A stretch of DNA of 64,000 nt, from positions 40,168 through 104,167 of the forward strand of contig NZ_CAMFHZ010000011.1 of the NCBI RefSeq assembly GCF_945952435.1, read 5' to 3'. Below the pieces are notes generated by a model, which had not been told where the DNA came from, ran no database searches, and saw only the letters and a list, made by a program, of their open reading frames with translations. The position numbers and the translations under genes were made by a program. Numbering within the stretch: position 1 is the first letter of the stretch; each line of letters starts with the position of its first letter. This document shows, one piece after another, positions 7,890 through 17,200 of this stretch. Origin of the DNA: an uncultured Microbacterium sp. (GTDB taxonomy: Bacteria; Actinomycetota; Actinomycetes; Actinomycetales; Microbacteriaceae).

Positions 7890-8601
7890 CCTCCGGGCGC
7901 GCGCCACGGCCGAACGCGAGCTCATGGACGCGGCGGACGCGGACCCGGCGATGCTGGAGCGCACCTACGAGCGCTTCCGCCTCGTGAACGCGATCGTGTC
8001 CCGTCCCGGCGCCGTGTACCGCCGGGACGTGCGTCCGAGAGCCCGTCGACGGAGGATCCGCGTCCTCGACGTCGGTGCCGGCGGCGGCGACCTCTGCCGG
8101 GCGCTCACCGGGCGACTGCGTCGGGACGGCGTCGACGCGGACGTCACCGCGCTCGATCTGGATCCCCGGGCGGTGGCCTGGGCGCGCGCGCACGACGACG
8201 GTGCAGGCGTCGTCTACCGCTGCGCGCCGGTCTCGGAGCTCGTCGCGGGCGGGGAGGGCTTCGACATCGTGCTCTCGAACCATCTGCTGCACCATCTCGG
8301 CGAGGCGGAGCTGCGCCGGTTCCTGGCGGATACGCGGCGGCTGGTCGCACCGGGCGGGCTCGTCGCACATCACGACATCGCGCGCAGCCGCCTGGCCTAC
8401 GCGGCCTTCGCCGCGGCGACCCTCCCTTTCGCCGGCACGCTGCTGCGCGGATCGTTCATCCGTCCCGACGGCCTGACGAGCATCCGGCGCTCCTACACCG
8501 CGGCCGAGCTCTCCGCGGCCGCGCAGCCGGGCTGGTCCGTCCGGCGCGGCTTCCCCGCCCGGCTGGAACTGCGGTGGGAACGCGACGATGGCGATCACTG
8601 A
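7879..8601 (+). CDS. Class I SAM-dependent methyltransferase of the type III PKS operon
   Basis: 240 residues. Motif I VLDVGAGGGDL (residues 62-72) binds S-adenosylmethionine. A second acidic strand (ALDLDPRA) and the NHLLHHL region follow in Rossmann order. It probably methylates an oxygen or carbon of the polyketide, as inferred from its position. It overlaps the synthase by 11 bases upstream and the monooxygenase by 14 bases downstream, so the three products are made together. UbiE/COQ5-like methyltransferases look similar, so aromatic C-methylation is an alternative to O-methylation. Confidence 0.88.
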   Translation: MRPDLRARATAERELMDAADADPAMLERTYERFRLVNAIVSRPGAVYRRDVRPRARRRRIRVLDVGAGGGDLCRALTGRLRRDGVDADVTALDLDPRAVAWARAHDDGAGVVYRCAPVSELVAGGEGFDIVLSNHLLHHLGEAELRRFLADTRRLVAPGGLVAHHDIARSRLAYAAFAAATLPFAGTLLRGSFIRPDGLTSIRRSYTAAELSAAAQPGWSVRRGFPARLELRWERDDGDH

Positions 8602-9727
8602 TCCCGTCCTCGACCACGACGTGGTGGTCATCGGGGCAGGGCCCGTCGGTCTGCTGCTCGCGTGCCTGCTCGCGCAAGAGGGGGTCGACACCGTGGTCTG
8701 CGAGCGCAGGGACGCCGTCGACCCTCGCAGCAGGGCCATCGGGATCCATCCCCCGGGACTGCGCGAGCTCGCGGAGGCCGGTGTGGGCACGGCCGTTCGA
8801 ACGGAGGCGCTGACGCTGTCCGGAGGGGAGGTGCGCAGCCGCGGTCGTGTGCTCGCCGCTCTCGCGTTCCCGCCCGAGCGCCCCGTGCTCGTGCTGCCGC
8901 AGCAGCGCACGCACGCTCTGCTCCTGGATCGTCTGGCGGAGCTGTCTCCGACGGCGCTGCACGGAGGCTGCACCGTGCGCGCCGTCCGGGACGAAGGACG
9001 CTTCGTGCGGATTCGCGTGGACGACGGTCATCGGCGGCGCGAGCTCACCGCCGCGTTCGCCGTCGTCGCGGACGGGGTGCGCAGCGGACTCAGGGGCGAG
9101 CTCGGTCTCGGCTGGCGTCGCCGCGCGGGCCGGTCGGGCTATGCGATGGCGGACGTGCCGGATCCGGATCCGGGCTCGCAGGCAGTGCTGCACTGCGGGC
9201 CGGACGGCCTCGTCGAGGTCTTCCCCCTGCCGGGAGGCCGACGCCGATGGGTGCTGCGGCGGGGACGTGACGCGGGGGCGATGCCCGGCGATCGTTTCCG
9301 CGCGGAGATCGCGGCCAGGATCGGCGAGGATCCGCCCTTCGGGGCCGACGTCGAGCCGGTCTCCTTCGTCGCCGCACAGCACCTGGCGGGCGCGGTGGTC
9401 CGCGGTCGGGTGGCGCTGCTCGGCGACGCGGCGCACGAGATCAGCCCGATCGGCGGCCAGGGGATGAACCTGGGGTGGGTCGACGCGGGGCGCCTCGCGC
9501 GAGCGCTGCGGGCCGGTCTGGATCGGGGCGATGCCGACTTGCGCGACTATGCCCGCCGGACGCTCCGCTCCGCCCGCGACGCCCAGCGCAGGAGCGCCTT
9601 CTACATGGCGATGGGGGCGCCCGCCGACGGGATCGTGCTGCACGGGAGGGAGGCCCTGATCCGCGCTCTCGGATCCGACGCCCTGCGGGACTGGGCCGCG
9701 GGGCTCGTCACGATGCGCGGCGTCTGA
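8588..9727 (+). CDS. FAD-dependent monooxygenase (PHBH-like) of the type III PKS operon
   Basis: 379 residues. An aromatic-ring hydroxylase of the p-hydroxybenzoate hydroxylase fold. Seen: the N-terminal dinucleotide motif VVVIGAGPVGLLLA (residues 12-25), the middle DG-type stretch (VVADGVRS), and the second FAD motif GDAAHEISPIGGQGMN from residue 279. It would hydroxylate or oxidise the phenolic polyketide using NAD(P)H and oxygen. It is the last gene of the operon and is followed by a strong bidirectional terminator. No transporter or prenyltransferase gene is attached, so the product may stay in the membrane. Confidence 0.9.
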   Translation: MAITDPVLDHDVVVIGAGPVGLLLACLLAQEGVDTVVCERRDAVDPRSRAIGIHPPGLRELAEAGVGTAVRTEALTLSGGEVRSRGRVLAALAFPPERPVLVLPQQRTHALLLDRLAELSPTALHGGCTVRAVRDEGRFVRIRVDDGHRRRELTAAFAVVADGVRSGLRGELGLGWRRRAGRSGYAMADVPDPDPGSQAVLHCGPDGLVEVFPLPGGRRRWVLRRGRDAGAMPGDRFRAEIAARIGEDPPFGADVEPVSFVAAQHLAGAVVRGRVALLGDAAHEISPIGGQGMNLGWVDAGRLARALRAGLDRGDADLRDYARRTLRSARDAQRRSAFYMAMGAPADGIVLHGREALIRALGSDALRDWAAGLVTMRGV

Positions 9728-9749
9728 TCCGCGGCTTCGAGCGCAGACG

Positions 9750-9790
9750 CACGAGGGCCCGGCGCGCGGGTGCGCGACCGGGCCCTCGTG
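9750..9790. terminator. Bidirectional terminator between PKS operon and lpdA
   Basis: Perfect 13-base inverted repeat (CACGAGGGCCCGG / CCGGGCCCTCGTG) with a 15-base loop between two convergent genes. The T-tract is poor, as is usual in high-GC actinobacteria. Confidence 0.85.
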
Positions 9791-9802
9791 CAGCCGGGCG
9801 GA

Positions 9803-11200
9803 TCAGAAGTTGATCATGTGCCCGGCGAGGCCGTGGAAGCCCTCCTGCAAAGCCTCCGAGAGCGTCGGATGCGTGTGGACGTTGCGCGCGAGCTCGAGCG
9901 CCGTGAGGTCCCACTTCTGTGCGAGCGTGAGCTCGGGCAGGAGCTCCGAGACATCGGGGCCGATCATGTGCGCGCCGATGAGCTCGAGGTGTTCGGCGTC
10001 GGCGATGAGCTTGACGAAGCCGACGGGCTCGCCCAGACCGTGCGCCTTGCCGTTGGCCATGAATGGGAACGTCGCAACTTTGATCTCGCGTCCCTCGTCC
10101 TTCGCCTGCTGTTCGGTGAGACCGAAGGAGGCGACCTGGGGGGAGCAGAAGGTGGCACGCGGCATCATCCGGTAGTCGCCGAGCGTCATGGTCTCCGCCT
10201 TGCCGATGGTCTCGGCGGCCACGACCGCCTGCGCCTCCGCGACGTGCGCGAGCTGGAGCTTGGCCGTGACGTCGCCGATCGCGTAGATGCCCTCGACGTT
10301 GGTGCGCATGTGGTCGTCGATGTCGATGGCGCCGCGCTCGGTGAGCTTCACGCCCGTCTTGTCGAGTCCGAAGCCGTCCACGTTCGGCGCGAAGCCGACC
10401 GACATGAGCACCTTGTCGGCGGTGATCGAGCCCTGCTGGCCGTCCTTGCCGGTGTAGGTGACGGTCACGGCGTCGCCGTTGTCGACGACGGATTCGACCT
10501 TGGTCGAGGTGAGGATGTCGACGCCGTACTGCTTGTACTGCTTCTGGATCTCCTTCGACACGTCCGCGTCCTCGTTCGGCAGCGCACGGTCGAGGAACTC
10601 GATGATGGTCACCTTGACGCCGTAGTTCGTCATGACGTAGGCGAATTCCATGCCGATCGCGCCGGCGCCGACGATGACGATGGAGGTGGGCAGATCGCGG
10701 GAGAGGATCTGCTCCTCGTACGTGACGACGTTGTCGCTGAGCTGGACGCCGGGGAGGAGACGGACCGTGGATCCGGTCGCGATGATGACGTTGTCGAACG
10801 TGACCTCCTCCGTCGAACCGTCCGCCTTGGTCACGGTGATCGCCTTCGGGCCCGTGAAGGTGCCGCGACCGTCGTACTCGGTGACCTTGTTCTTCTTCAT
10901 GAGGAAGTGGATGCCCTTGACGCGGCCGTCCGCGACGACGCGCGAGCGGTCGAAGGCCTTGCCGTAGTCCATCGTGAACTCGCCGGAGATCCCGAAGAAG
11001 TCGGCCTTGTGGTTCAGCGTGTGCGCGAGCTCCGCGTTCTTCAGGAGCGCCTTGGAGGGGATGCACCCCACGTTGAGGCAGACACCGCCCCAGTACTTCT
11101 CCTCGATGATGGCGGTGGACAGGCCCAGCTGCGCGCTGCGGACGGCGGCGACGTAACCGCCAGGACCTGCACCGAGGACGACGACATCGTAATGTGGCAT
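9803..11200 (-). CDS. lpdA: Dihydrolipoyl dehydrogenase (E3)
   Basis: 465 residues. Flavoprotein disulfide reductase that reoxidises lipoamide for the pyruvate, 2-oxoglutarate and branched-chain dehydrogenase complexes or the glycine cleavage system. Seen: FAD-binding [14 protein letters not shown] (6-19), redox cysteines 41 and 46 in [12 protein letters not shown], a second Rossmann motif ([12 protein letters not shown]), and the C-terminal HTHPTLSE carrying the catalytic His-Glu. A longer in-frame extension exists, but the ATG at 11200 begins directly on the FAD strand. It sits seven bases after a TAGGCT -10 box. It diverges from garA, whose family regulates 2-oxoglutarate dehydrogenase. 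Confidence 0.96.
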   Translation of the reverse strand: MPHYDVVVLGAGPGGYVAAVRSAQLGLSTAIIEEKYWGGVCLNVGCIPSKALLKNAELAHTLNHKADFFGISGEFTMDYGKAFDRSRVVADGRVKGIHFLMKKNKVTEYDGRGTFTGPKAITVTKADGSTEEVTFDNVIIATGSTVRLLPGVQLSDNVVTYEEQILSRDLPTSIVIVGAGAIGMEFAYVMTNYGVKVTIIEFLDRALPNEDADVSKEIQKQYKQYGVDILTSTKVESVVDNGDAVTVTYTGKDGQQGSITADKVLMSVGFAPNVDGFGLDKTGVKLTERGAIDIDDHMRTNVEGIYAIGDVTAKLQLAHVAEAQAVVAAETIGKAETMTLGDYRMMPRATFCSPQVASFGLTEQQAKDEGREIKVATFPFMANGKAHGLGEPVGFVKLIADAEHLELIGAHMIGPDVSELLPELTLAQKWDLTALELARNVHTHPTLSEALQEGFHGLAGHMINF

Positions 11201-11207
11201 GCCTCCC

Positions 11208-11213
11208 AGCCTA
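11208..11213 (-). promoter_or_regulatory. -10 box (TAGGCT), leaderless lpdA
   Basis: On the minus strand TAGGCT is followed by GGGAGGC and the lpdA ATG. The G-rich heptamer abuts the start codon and is too close to act as a normal ribosome binding site. A leaderless start is the simpler reading. Confidence 0.55.
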
Positions 11214-11284
11214 TCGCCCGGCAGACCGTGGCCGGGCGGCGCATCCGGCCCCGGATCCGGCTCCCGACGCCCCGCGCCATCGGA

Positions 11285-11290
11285 TAGTCT
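11285..11290 (+). promoter_or_regulatory. -10 box (TAGTCT) for garA
   Basis: TAGTCT lies 25 bases before the GTG of the FHA gene, with a strong Shine-Dalgarno (GAGGAGG, 11301-11307) in between. This is a leadered promoter, divergent from lpdA. Confidence 0.5.
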
Positions 11291-11315
11291 GGAACGCCAG
11301 GAGGAGGGGTGCACA

Positions 11316-11792
11316 GTGAGTGAGAACGACGTTCCCGACGGCGCGGTTCGCCGAGGCGGCGAACCCGCCCATGACACGACGCAGACGTTCGGGCACGACT
11401 CGGATCTGTCCTTCGTCCCGTTCGGCGCGGATCTGACCGACGTCGAGCAGGCGGCCATCGCGGCTCTCCCGTCGGGTTCTGCGCTGCTGCTGGTGCGCTC
11501 GGGTGCGCTGGCCGGAGCCCGCTACCTGCTCGACACCGCCGTCACGACGGTGGGGCGCCACCCCGAGGCGGACATCTTCTTCGACGACGTGACCGTCTCC
11601 CGTCGGCATGCGGAGATCATCCGCACCGGCACGGCGTTCGAGATCGTCGACCAGCGGTCGCTCAACGGCACCTACGTGAACGGCGAGCGCGTCGACCGCA
11701 GCGAGCTCGACAACGGCTTCGAGGTCCGGGTCGGGAAGTTCCGGTTGAACTTCTTCGCCTCGCCGGCGGACCTCGCCCAGGCGACCGCCTGA
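11316..11792 (+). CDS. garA: GarA/OdhI-like FHA-domain protein
   Basis: 158 residues. A phosphothreonine-binding regulator; family members, when unphosphorylated, inhibit 2-oxoglutarate dehydrogenase and steer 2-oxoglutarate to glutamate. Seen: a flexible N-terminus with a DTTQTF motif (Thr21-Thr22) where the family is phosphorylated by Ser/Thr kinases, and an FHA domain with GRHPEAD (80-86), SRRH (95-98) and LNGTYVNG (116-123). The GTG at 11316 follows GAGGAGG; it is preferred over the upstream ATG because that extension lacks conserved-looking sequence. Its stop overlaps the ftsR start (TGATG). A PknB-type kinase is at 24255. The role is inferred from the family and neighbours. Confidence 0.88.
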   Translation: MSENDVPDGAVRRGGEPAHDTTQTFGHDSDLSFVPFGADLTDVEQAAIAALPSGSALLLVRSGALAGARYLLDTAVTTVGRHPEADIFFDDVTVSRRHAEIIRTGTAFEIVDQRSLNGTYVNGERVDRSELDNGFEVRVGKFRLNFFASPADLAQATA

Positions 11793-12469
11793 TGGCGGCC
11801 GCGGCCGCCGAGCGATCCGCCCCCTCCGGGCTGCTGAGCATCGGCCAGGTGCTCGCGCGCCTCACGCCGGAGTTCCCCGATGTGCGCGCCTCCAAACTGC
11901 GCTTCCTCGAGGAGAAGGGGATCGTCACACCGGTCCGCACGGCCAGCGGCTACCGCAAGTTCTCGCCCGCCGACCTGGAGAGGATCCGGGTCGCCCTCAC
12001 CCTGCAGCGCGATCAGTACCTGCCGCTCAAGGTCATCCGTGAGCATCTGCAGGCGCTCGACGCCTCGGGATCCGCTGCGGAGCTGCCGGCCTCGATCGTC
12101 GCCGGTCCCCGGCGCTACCGCCGTGACGAGCTCCTCGCGGCCTCGGGCGCGACGGCCGCCCTCTTGAGCGACGCCGTGTCCAGCGGCATGCTGCCGGCCG
12201 CCGAGACGTACCCCGAATCGGCCGTGTCCCTGCTGCGCGCCCTGGCCGCGCTCGACGGGCACGGCATCGGCCCGCGGCACCTGCGGCCCCTGCGCCAGAG
12301 CGCCGAGCGCGACATCGCGCTGGTCCAGTCCGCGCTGTCGGCGCTGCTGCGCCGCACCGACACCCCGTCGCGTGCCAGGGCGAGCGAAGTGGCCCCCGAG
12401 CTCGCGTCGCGACTGGACGAGGTGCGCTCCCTGCTCGTCAAGGACGGGATCGGCCGACTGCTGTCGTAA
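11792..12469 (+). CDS. ftsR: MerR-family regulator FtsR
   Basis: 225 residues. Homologue of Rv1828 and C. glutamicum FtsR, a MerR-type activator acting on ftsZ. Seen: an N-terminal winged helix (LSIGQVLARL, VRASKLRFLEEKGIV, GYRKFSPADLERI), then a helical linker and a long C-terminal region without metal-binding cysteines, so it is not a metal sensor. The order garA-ftsR-MerR matches M. tuberculosis Rv1827-Rv1828-Rv1830. The bifunctional nuclease (Rv1829) usually between the MerR genes is absent here. The ATG overlaps the garA stop. Confidence 0.88.
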   Translation: MAAAAAERSAPSGLLSIGQVLARLTPEFPDVRASKLRFLEEKGIVTPVRTASGYRKFSPADLERIRVALTLQRDQYLPLKVIREHLQALDASGSAAELPASIVAGPRRYRRDELLAASGATAALLSDAVSSGMLPAAETYPESAVSLLRALAALDGHGIGPRHLRPLRQSAERDIALVQSALSALLRRTDTPSRARASEVAPELASRLDEVRSLLVKDGIGRLLS

Positions 12470-12550
12470 CGAACGGGTTGCGACACACCTTCGCCAGAGG
12501 CCCGATGTCGTTGTCGAGGATGGGGTGCTGTTCTACCGTGGAGCTACCGA

Positions 12551-12571
12551 CCTTCACGCACTGGTTGAAGG
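12551..12571. promoter_or_regulatory. Dyad upstream of second MerR gene, possible operator
   Basis: CCTTCA, nine bases, TGAAGG: a 21-base dyad 31 bases before the ATG at 12603. The size and spacing are like MerR-type operators, so autoregulation by the gene's own product or by FtsR is possible. This is inference only. Confidence 0.3.
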
Positions 12572-12602
12572 AACGCTGCAACGCACAACAGGAGGAGATG
12601 GC

Positions 12603-13148
12603 ATGAGCGCCGAGGAACGGGGCGACGCACCGTCGTTCGGGGACGATCTCCTCTTCACCGACGGTCTCCCGGCGATGGACGACGAGGTGGGCTACCGCGG
12701 TGCGGTGGCCGCCCGCGCCGCCGGCATCACCTACCGCCAGCTGGACTACTGGGCGCGCACCGAGCTCGTCGTCCCCACGGTCCGCGGCGCGAGCGGATCC
12801 GGATCGCAGCGTCTCTACGGCTTCCGCGACATCCTGGTGCTCAAGCTCGTCAAAGAGCTCCTGAACACCGGCATCTCCCTGCAGCAGATCCGGACGGCGG
12901 TCGACCAGCTCCGCGCCGCCGGGATCCGCGATCTCGCCGGGACGACGCTGATGAGCGACGGAGCCTCGGTGTACCTGTGCACCTCGAATGACGAGGTCAT
13001 CGACCTCCTCAGCCGGGGACAGGGGGTCTTCGGCATCGCGGTGGGGAAGGTGTTCCACGAGGTCGAGGCGACTCTCGTCGAGTTCGACGCGATGACCCCG
13101 GATCCGATGGACGACCTCGCGGCGCGGCGGGCGCGGCGCACCGCCTGA
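12603..13148 (+). CDS. MerR-family transcriptional regulator (Rv1830-like)
   Basis: 181 residues. A MerR-type winged helix (GYRGAVAARAAGITYRQLDY, then RLYGFRDILVLKLVKEL) and a C-terminal domain (VYLCTSNDEVIDLLSRGQGV) shared with mycobacterial Rv1830. No cysteine cluster for metal sensing. The ATG at 12603 has AGGAGG at the right spacing. It follows ftsR by 133 bases that contain a dyad, so it probably has its own promoter. The targets are not known from sequence. Confidence 0.85.
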   Translation: MSAEERGDAPSFGDDLLFTDGLPAMDDEVGYRGAVAARAAGITYRQLDYWARTELVVPTVRGASGSGSQRLYGFRDILVLKLVKELLNTGISLQQIRTAVDQLRAAGIRDLAGTTLMSDGASVYLCTSNDEVIDLLSRGQGVFGIAVGKVFHEVEATLVEFDAMTPDPMDDLAARRARRTA

Positions 13149-13190
13149 GGCGAGGCCTGGGGGACGCGTTTCGTCTCGGGCGCCTTCGGC

Positions 13191-13305
13191 GTCCTCGCTC
13201 AACGACCCCGGAGGGGTCGGACGTGCACGGGGGTCCTCGTTCGACCCCTCCGGAGGGACGGACGCCCAGCGGCGTCTTCGTTCGACGTCCCCGGAGGGTC
13301 GGACG
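13191..13305. repeat. Three degenerate ~41-base tandem repeats with hairpin cores
   Basis: Copies at 13191-13223, 13233-13264 and 13274-13305 share the pattern GTCYTCGYTCRAC...CCGGAGGG...CGGACG and start 42 and 41 bases apart. Each holds a short palindrome (for example GACCCCGGAGGGGTC). They fill the gap between two convergent genes, so they may serve as a transcription terminator array. They could also be a dispersed intergenic repeat of the genome. Confidence 0.75.
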
Positions 13306-13311
13306 ACCGGA

Positions 13312-14127
13312 TCAGGCGCGGGGGTCGTCGGGCAGCGGGATTCGGCCGGTGCGGATCACCCGGTCGAGCAGCGTGTCGAAGTCGGCGGCGAGCTCCTGCG
13401 CGGAGTCGCCGGGCCAGATGTGCAGCGGCTTCGCGGCGCCCTGGGCCTGCTGCAGGGACGTGCGCTCGGGGAGCTGCGGGCTGAGCACGAGCGGGCCGAA
13501 CATGTCGCGGAGCTCCTTGATGCGGAACTGGTGCTCGATCGACTGCGGGCGCACCCGATTCACCACGATGCCGAGGGGCTGCAGACGGGGGGAGAGACCG
13601 CGACGGATCTCCTCGATCGCGCGCAGCGCGCGGTCGGCGGCCGCGACGGAGAACAGTCCGGGCTCGGTCACGACCATGACGCGATCGCTCGCGGCCCAGG
13701 CGGTGCGGGTGAGCGCGTTCAGCGACGGGGCGCAGTCGATGAGGACGAGGTCGTAGTCGGCCTCGACGGCGGCGAGCGCCTCCTCCAGCTTCCACACGTC
13801 GCGGACGCTCGGATGGGGTCCATCGAAGTTGATCGCGGACGGGCTTCCGATGAGCACGTCGATCGTTCCGGGGTGCACCTTCGCCCAGCCGCTGGAGGTG
13901 ATGGCCTGACGGACCACCTTCTCCTTGGGGTTCGCGAGGACGTCGGCGACGTTCAGCCGGCCGGCCACCTGGATGTCCATTCCCGTGGAGACGTCCGACT
14001 GAGGATCGAGATCGACCACGAGAGTGCGGATGCCGCGTGCGAAAGCCGCCGAGGCGAGGCCGAGGGTCACGGTGGTCTTGCCGACACCGCCCTTGAGGGA
14101 ACTGACGCTGAGTACGTGCACGGACAC
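13312..14127 (-). CDS. ParA-family ATPase (orphan, no parB nearby)
   Basis: About 271 residues. Deviant Walker A (SLKGGVGKTT) at the N-terminus, Walker A' (VVDLDPQSD) and the catalytic region DLVLIDCAPS, all typical ParA. The C-terminus (RTGRIPLPDDPRA) has no added domain. A GTG start is required: GTG at 14127 sits seven bases after GGAAGG, with GTG at 14130 and 14121 as alternatives. Upstream in-frame sequence belongs to a spurious open frame antisense to pyc. With no parB or parS beside it, it is an orphan that may position some other cargo. It is divergent from pyruvate carboxylase. Confidence 0.87.
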   Translation of the reverse strand: MSVHVLSVSSLKGGVGKTTVTLGLASAAFARGIRTLVVDLDPQSDVSTGMDIQVAGRLNVADVLANPKEKVVRQAITSSGWAKVHPGTIDVLIGSPSAINFDGPHPSVRDVWKLEEALAAVEADYDLVLIDCAPSLNALTRTAWAASDRVMVVTEPGLFSVAAADRALRAIEEIRRGLSPRLQPLGIVVNRVRPQSIEHQFRIKELRDMFGPLVLSPQLPERTSLQQAQGAAKPLHIWPGDSAQELAADFDTLLDRVIRTGRIPLPDDPRA

Positions 14128-14142
14128 CACGTTACCTTCCTC

Positions 14143-14148
14143 TAGGCT
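14143..14148 (+). promoter_or_regulatory. -10 box (TAGGCT) for pyc
   Basis: TAGGCT about 60 bases before the pyruvate carboxylase ATG gives a leader of roughly 50 bases. It lies in the short divergent region shared with the ParA gene. Confidence 0.45.
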
Positions 14149-14208
14149 GAGGAAACACTCAGCCCCCCGATGCGCCCAACCCGCGCCCCCGTGTTCGAGG
14201 TGTGCCCC

Positions 14209-17200
14209 ATGTTTCAGAAGATCCTTGTCGCCAATCGCGGAGAGATCGCCATCCGCGCGTTCCGTGCCGCTTTCGAGGTGGGTGCGCGCACGGTCGCCGT
14301 GTTCCCCTGGGAGGACCGGGGCTCGCTGCACCGGCTCAAGGCCGACGAGGCCTATGAGATCGGCGAGCGGGGACATCCCGTCCGTGCGTATCTCGACGTG
14401 GACGAGATCATCCGCGTGGCCCGGGAGTGCGGCGCCGATGCCATCTACCCGGGATACGGCTTCCTCTCCGAGAACCCCGAACTCGCGGAGAAGGCCGCGG
14501 CGAACGGCATCGCCTTCATCGGGCCGCCGGCGCACGTGCTGGAGATGGCGGGGAACAAGGTCGAGGCGAAGCGGCACGCGATCGAGGCCGGAGTTCCCGT
14601 GCTGCGCTCGACCGAGGCCTCGGCCGAGGTGGAGGAGCTCGTGGCGGAGGCCGAGCGGATCGGGTTCCCCCTGTTCGCCAAGGCAGTCGCGGGGGGCGGC
14701 GGACGAGGCATGCGCCGGGTCGAGACCCGGGAGGAGCTGCGCGGCGCGCTGGCCGAGGCGATGCGCGAGGCGGACAGCGCCTTCGGGGATCCGCGGATGT
14801 TCCTCGAACAGGCCGTGCTGCGGCCACGGCACATCGAGGTGCAGATCGTCGCCGACACGACGGGCGAGACCGTGCACCTCTTCGAACGCGACTGCTCGGT
14901 GCAGCGCCGGCACCAGAAGGTCGTCGAGATCGCTCCGGCTCCCCACCTCGACGACGGCGTGCGTGGGGCGCTGCACGCCCATGCCGTCGCGTTCGCCCGC
15001 TCGATCGGCTACGTCAACGCGGGGACCGTGGAGTTCCTGCTGGAGACCGCGGGGGAGCGGGCCGGCGAGGTCGTCTTCATCGAGATGAACCCGCGCATCC
15101 AGGTCGAGCACACCGTGACGGAGGAGATCACCGACGTCGACCTCGTGCAGACCCAGATCCGGATCGCGGCAGGCGGCACCCTCGCCGGTCTCGGGCTGCG
15201 TCAGGACGAGATCCATCAGCGCGGCGCCGCCCTGCAGTGCCGGATCACCACCGAGGATCCGACCCAGGGGTTCCGCCCCGACACGGGGAAGATCACGACC
15301 TATCGCTCCCCGGGCGGCGCCGGCATCCGGCTCGACGGCGGGACCGTGCACCAGGGCGCCCAGATCAGCCCGCACTTCGACTCGATGCTCGCCAAGCTCA
15401 CCTGTCGCGGACGCGACTTCCCGGCGGCCGTCGCCCGCGCTCGCCGCGCGCTCGCCGAGTTCCGGATCCGCGGCGTCTCCACGAACATCCCGTTCCTGCA
15501 GGCGCTGCTCGAGGATCCGGCGTTCCTCGCCGGCGACCTGAGCACCTCGTTCATCGACGAGCGCCCCGAGCTGCTCGTGGGCCGGGTGTCGAAGGATCGC
15601 GGGTCGAAGATCCTGAACTGGCTCGTCGACGTCACGGTGAACAGGCCGAACGGCGAGCGCCCGGGTCATGCCGACCCCCGGACGAAACTGCCCGCCGTCG
15701 ATCTCGACCGGCCGCCGCGGCCCGGATCGCGCCAGCGTCTGCTCGCACTCGGCCCCGAGCGCTTCGCCGCGGACCTGCGTGGACGGAAGGATCTCGCCGT
15801 CACCGACACGACCTTCCGGGACGCGCATCAGTCGCTGCTCGCGACCCGCGTGCGCACGCGGGACCTCGTCGCCGTGGCGCCCTCCCTCGCGCGACTCACC
15901 CCCGAGCTCCTCAGTGTCGAGGCGTGGGGCGGCGCGACCTACGACGTCGCCCTCCGCTTCCTCGGCGAGGATCCCTGGGAGCGTCTCGACAAGCTCCGTG
16001 CCGCGCTTCCGAACATCGCGATCCAGATGCTCCTGCGCGGACGGAACACGGTGGGCTACACGCCGTACCCCACCGCGGTGACCGAGGCGTTCGTGCAGGA
16101 GGCGGCGACGAGCGGCATCGACATCTTCCGCATCTTCGACGCGCTCAACGACGTCGCCCAGATGCGCCCGGCGATCGACGCCGTCCGCGCGACGGGGACG
16201 GCGGTCGCCGAGGTCGCGCTCTGCTACACGGGGGACCTGCTCGATCCGGCCGAGGACCTCTACACGCTCGACTACTACCTGCGTCTCGCGGAGCAGATCG
16301 TCGACGCAGGCGCGCACGTCCTCGCGATCAAGGACATGGCAGGACTCCTCCGCCCGGCCGCGGCCGCCAGACTCGTCACCGCGCTGCGCGAACGCTTCGA
16401 CCTTCCCGTGCACCTGCACACGCACGACACCCCCGGCGGCCAGCTCGCGACGCTCCTGGCCGCGAGCGCCGCCGGCGTCGACGCGGTCGATGCCGCGTCT
16501 GCGCCGCTGTCCGGCACCACCAGCCAGCCCTCGCTGTCCGCCCTCGTCGCCGCACTCGCGCACACGGAGCAGGACACGGGGCTGTCCCTCGCCGCGGTGA
16601 ACGACCTCGAGCCGTACTGGGAGGCGGTGCGGAAGGTGTACGCGCCGTTCGAGTCCGGCCTTCCCGGACCGACCGGCCGGGTCTACCACCACGAGATCCC
16701 GGGCGGCCAGCTGTCGAATCTGCGTCAGCAGGCGAAGGCGCTCGGGCTCGCGGACGACTTCGAGCTCATCGAGGACATGTACGCGGCCGCGAACAGGATC
16801 CTCGGGCGAGTCCCCAAGGTCACGCCCTCGTCGAAGGTCGTCGGCGACCTCGCGCTGCACCTCGCGGCCGTCCGCGCGGATCCGGACGACTTCGCGCGGA
16901 ACCCGGAGACCTACGACATCCCCGACTCGGTGATCGGCTTCATGGCGGGGGAGCTGGGCGATCTGCCCGGAGGCTGGCCGGAGCCGTTCCGCTCCCAGGT
17001 GCTGGCCGGCCGCACGGTCCGCGTCGGCGTCACGGAGATCTCCTCCGAGGACGAGCACGGGCTCGCCGGCGATGCGCCCACGCGGCGCGCGACGCTCAAC
17101 CGTCTGCTGTTCCCCGGGCCGACCCGGGAGTTCGAGCAGGTCCGCGAACAGTACGGGGATCTGTCCGTGCTCGACACCGCCGACTACCTCTACGGCCTCG

